Part shown: positions 6,801 to 7,793 of the stretch, piece after piece
Layout of the letters: every line of letters begins with the position of its first letter
How positions within the stretch are numbered: position 1 is the first letter of the stretch
Source of the DNA: Balneolales bacterium
GTDB taxonomy: Bacteria; Bacteroidota; Rhodothermia; Balneolales; Natronogracilivirgulaceae
Direction of reading: 5' to 3'
Assembly (NCBI GenBank): GCA_007133875.1
Contig: SLLW01000353.1
Coordinates: forward strand, 1-7,793
Length of the DNA stretch: 7,793 nt
The notes under the pieces: model-generated
Seen by the model: the letters and a program-made list of their open reading frames with translations, nothing else
What the model was told of the DNA's origin: nothing
Database searches by the model: none
Made by a program: the position numbers and the translations under genes

Positions 6801-7793
6801 GGTGCGATTGACGGTCAAAATCGGCAGGTTCGTATGGAGATTGTCAACAGTATCTTTACCGATAATAGTGCAGATGGTCACGGCGGTGGAATTGCCTCCC
6901 GTGGAGAGATAATCGTTAGCAGAAGCACCATAACAAATAACCGTACGCAGGAAGGCGGCGGCGGCGGCATAGATAATGCCAGCAATGGCAATCTCACGGT
7001 TATTAACAGCACTTTTTGGAGCAACAATGCAAATTCTGAAGGTGGTGCAATCCTGAACGGGGATGAAGGTAGTGCAACAATAATCGCAAGTACAATTGCA
7101 GGTAACAGTGCCATGAAAGGTGGTGGTATTTCAAACGAAGATGACGCTTCGATCTCTATAAAAAACTCCATCGTGGCTGAATCCCTTTCCGGTGATGATT
7201 GTAATCCCGGGGGAATGTTTCACGCCGAAGGTGAAAATATCAGTAGTGATACAAGCTGCCCGGAATTCAGCCAAACAGGCACCGACCCGCTACTGGATGC
7301 TGCCGGATTGCAGGATTATGGCGGGCCGTCACCAACCCTTGCGTTTATGTCCGGTAGTCCGGCAACCGATGCGGTGACCGACTGCACCGACCACGAGGGA
7401 AATCCACTTGATACAGACCAACGGGGTGTCAACCGGCCACAGGGAACTGCCTGTGATATAGGAGCTTTTGAATCTGAACAATTAGACCAGGGTGAACTGG
7501 TTATTCATCCGGACGTTGGTGGTAATCAAGGTGTTTTCACGACGACTATATTTGGAACATGGTTTGACGAAGGATACACGGTGAAGCTTGTTTCAGACAG
7601 CCATCCGGATATACACGGAAATGTTACTGATGTAAGGGACGATAGAACCCGGATGTCGGTCCGCTTCGATCTTTCCGGACAGCCGCTCGGAAAATGGGAT
7701 ATCGTTGTAACTGACAATCAGGGAGTCCCTACTACCCTCCCGGATGCTTTTACCATTGAGGAAGGCGATTTACCTGAAGTATGGGCAATGACT
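3879..7793 (+). CDS. Giant secreted beta-helix protein with two choice-of-anchor Q modules and an IPT/TIG-like domain (3' end off window)
   Basis: One frame of 1305 codons without a stop, running off the right edge. The ATG at 3879 is the only ATG in the open stretch (open from 3792) and has AGGGG six bases upstream. Residues 1-45 are a polar extension. Residues 46-74 are a signal peptide (SLSKKS, hydrophobic VIVGLWLTSSVLCG, cleavage after TTYA). Residues 98-634 and 639-1198 are two complete copies of one module. Each has a cap with VTxLID and IPFxHxGxxGLP, then rungs of 24-30 residues with GG(G/A)I and FxxN as in polymorphic outer-membrane repeats, then CDIGA(Y/F)E, typical of choice-of-anchor Q proteins. 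Residues about 1205-1295 look like an IPT/TIG-type Ig fold (WFDEGYTVKLVS, GKWDIVVTDNQG, LPDAFTIEEG). This predicts an elongated right-handed beta-helix outside the cell, probably an adhesin or matrix protein. No enzymatic residues are evident. The sorting signal would lie off the window. Confidence 0.92.
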   Translation, partial: MYQCIQYPERETSEKPELLVRNEARIGLIPQPIGIRDNFKNPITKSLSKKSVLQKLVIVGLWLTSSVLCGTTYAQNSGTGLSSDVSDAVNNAEQQTISVPEGNVTELIDAIKAANNNPEASTIITVSGTYRLSPDADPRIPFEHDGDNGLPSINAPITIIGEKALIKRDSDLFHNSDPCNSDDSDRFRIFHISGNGHLTLENIDAVKFGCPQGSGDERRGGAIISIEGKVTLINSEVLNNEAHRGGAMYNDGGEVVVNNSTFSGNVARASSMADGGIHNTNDGIVDIHSGSLFSNNRATSSRGGGGGIASETGIVELTNSTFSDNVSGGSGGGIRKSGSGVINIHHSMFSDNISDGDGGGINNSGSSHMIIFNSTFSNNEADSDGGGLINTSSGDVTLFNNVISGNSAGEIGGGIYITGSGDNEIGKSTISNNSAGEFGGGVANRRNLTISNSLLLENIAEDGGGGIDNDDGGDGLLRIVNSTIRENSTGGNGGAVRNTEESLSRLSFTTIDNNIADDHGGGIWNDGVFEIKNAIVTNSAGADCHNEGAINAVGENIDSDETCPGFTQGGIDPLLDPGGLENHGGPTLTIALVEGSPAINAANECTDLDGVLLAFDQREVSRPQGLACDIGAYEYDDEVFVVDGDVTQLIDLILDANAHPDEPAVIEISGIYTLSPAEDERIPFDHNGNTGLPAITSDITIKGNEAAIRRDPGLGCSVEGMIQDGEFRIFYVSDDGNLGLENIQAVSHGCADGSDIERNGGAIYNEGGAVSLANVSLLNNNAHNGGDIYTDGGEVFVRSTTFSGSEAINNGGGIYSTGHVVVEIDESTFAGVTASRGAGIYGTDGMWTITGSTFENNLVSSPFRDGGGINSTGGTWNVSHSTFSGNEAGSSNGHGGGILADGSWTITESTFSNNTAGSDGGGIRKSGSSAMEIIETDFTENAAGRHGGGFSTQDNGEVTISNGKFTHNTAALNGGAIDGQNRQVRMEIVNSIFTDNSADGHGGGIASRGEIIVSRSTITNNRTQEGGGGGIDNASNGNLTVINSTFWSNNANSEGGAILNGDEGSATIIASTIAGNSAMKGGGISNEDDASISIKNSIVAESLSGDDCNPGGMFHAEGENISSDTSCPEFSQTGTDPLLDAAGLQDYGGPSPTLAFMSGSPATDAVTDCTDHEGNPLDTDQRGVNRPQGTACDIGAFESEQLDQGELVIHPDVGGNQGVFTTTIFGTWFDEGYTVKLVSDSHPDIHGNVTDVRDDRTRMSVRFDLSGQPLGKWDIVVTDNQGVPTTLPDAFTIEEGDLPEVWAMT
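4014..4100 (+). other. Signal peptide of the giant beta-helix protein
   Basis: Residues 46-74 have a basic start (SLSKKSVLQK), a hydrophobic core (LVIVGLWLTSSVL) and small residues before the predicted cut after TTYA. The cysteine at 69 does not sit in a proper lipobox (SVLC), so signal peptidase I is favoured over lipoprotein processing. The 45 residues ahead of it are an unusual extension. Confidence 0.7.
4170..7472 (+). repeat. Internal tandem duplication of the choice-of-anchor Q beta-helix module
   Basis: Copy A covers 4170-5780 and copy B 5793-7472, within one gene. Landmarks keep an almost constant offset of 540-542 residues through the N-terminal half: VTELID/VTQLID at 104/646, IPFEHDGDNGLP/IPFDHNGNTGLP at 140/682, and FRIF at 187/727. 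The offset grows to 564 by CDIGAYE/CDIGAFE at 628/1192, so the rung region of copy B is about one rung (24 residues) longer. Three cysteine pairs are kept in both: C179-C210 and C716-C750; C544-C563 and C1108-C1127; C605-C628 and C1169-C1192. The DNA copies are well diverged, so the duplication is old. Confidence 0.88.
7491..7763 (+). other. IPT/TIG-like Ig-fold domain of the giant protein
   Basis: Residues about 1205-1295 contain a short pattern common in surface proteins: a glycine turn with a WFDEGYTVKLVS strand pair, a central RMSVRFDLSG strand, then GKWDIVVTDNQG and LPDAFTIEEG. It follows the second beta-helix module after a six-residue linker. Domains of this kind usually act as spacers or stalks. 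The assignment rests on pattern recognition only. Confidence 0.6.

Noticed and set aside
6398..7171. Pro-rich minus-strand ORFs opposite the beta-helix
   Set aside because: The proline and leucine runs are the reverse complement of Gly/Asn/Ser codons in the plus-strand rungs; they are shadows.

Overview
The window holds three genes read leftward (positions 1-3338), an AT-rich gap of about 540 bases, and one very long gene read rightward (3879 to the right edge, incomplete). The lineage looks like the Bacteroidota or a relative such as Balneolota/Rhodothermota. This rests on a TonB-dependent receptor with a carboxypeptidase-regulatory-like N-terminal domain, a membrane-bound LytTR regulator, a secreted-type Gfo/Idh/MocA oxidoreductase, a choice-of-anchor Q type beta-helix surface protein, and promoter-like TAnnTTTG elements. 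The lineage is inferred from gene content, not from a marker gene.

Left part (1-2246, minus strand). The N-terminal 237 residues of an outer-membrane TonB-dependent receptor lie at 1-711 and run off the left edge. A four-helix membrane protein with a C-terminal LytTR DNA-binding domain (1023-1904) lies directly upstream of it. Between them is an eight-unit, 20-21 bp degenerate direct-repeat array (869-1030). Read on the minus strand, its core resembles the LytTR binding consensus. This suggests that the regulator binds the array and controls the receptor gene, whose promoter-like element lies at 760-790. Upstream of the regulator are an inverted-repeat cluster (1991-2082) and a perfect-period heptanucleotide tandem repeat (2182-2226).

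Middle (2247-3878). A complete 363-residue Gfo/Idh/MocA oxidoreductase (2247-3338, minus) carries a degenerate twin-arginine-type leader and resembles glucose-fructose oxidoreductase. The gap behind it is AT-rich. It contains a 43-codon minus-strand ORF with a strong Shine-Dalgarno and a faint ribbon-helix-helix look, inside a longer stop-free frame that may be a decayed gene.

Right part (3879-7793, plus strand). A single uninterrupted frame of 1305 codons encodes a secreted Asn/Gly/Ser-rich protein. It has a signal peptide preceded by an unusual 45-residue N-terminal extension. Two tandem copies of a full choice-of-anchor Q beta-helix module follow, each with an N-terminal cap, about ten GGGI/FxxN rungs, paired cysteines and a terminal CDIGA(Y/F)E motif. 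An IPT/TIG-like Ig-fold domain comes next, and the C-terminus lies beyond the window. It is most likely a large surface or secreted adhesin-like protein.

No rRNA, tRNA, CRISPR array, insertion sequence or obvious defence system is visible. The most interesting signals are the putative operator array between regulator and receptor, and the internally duplicated beta-helix protein.
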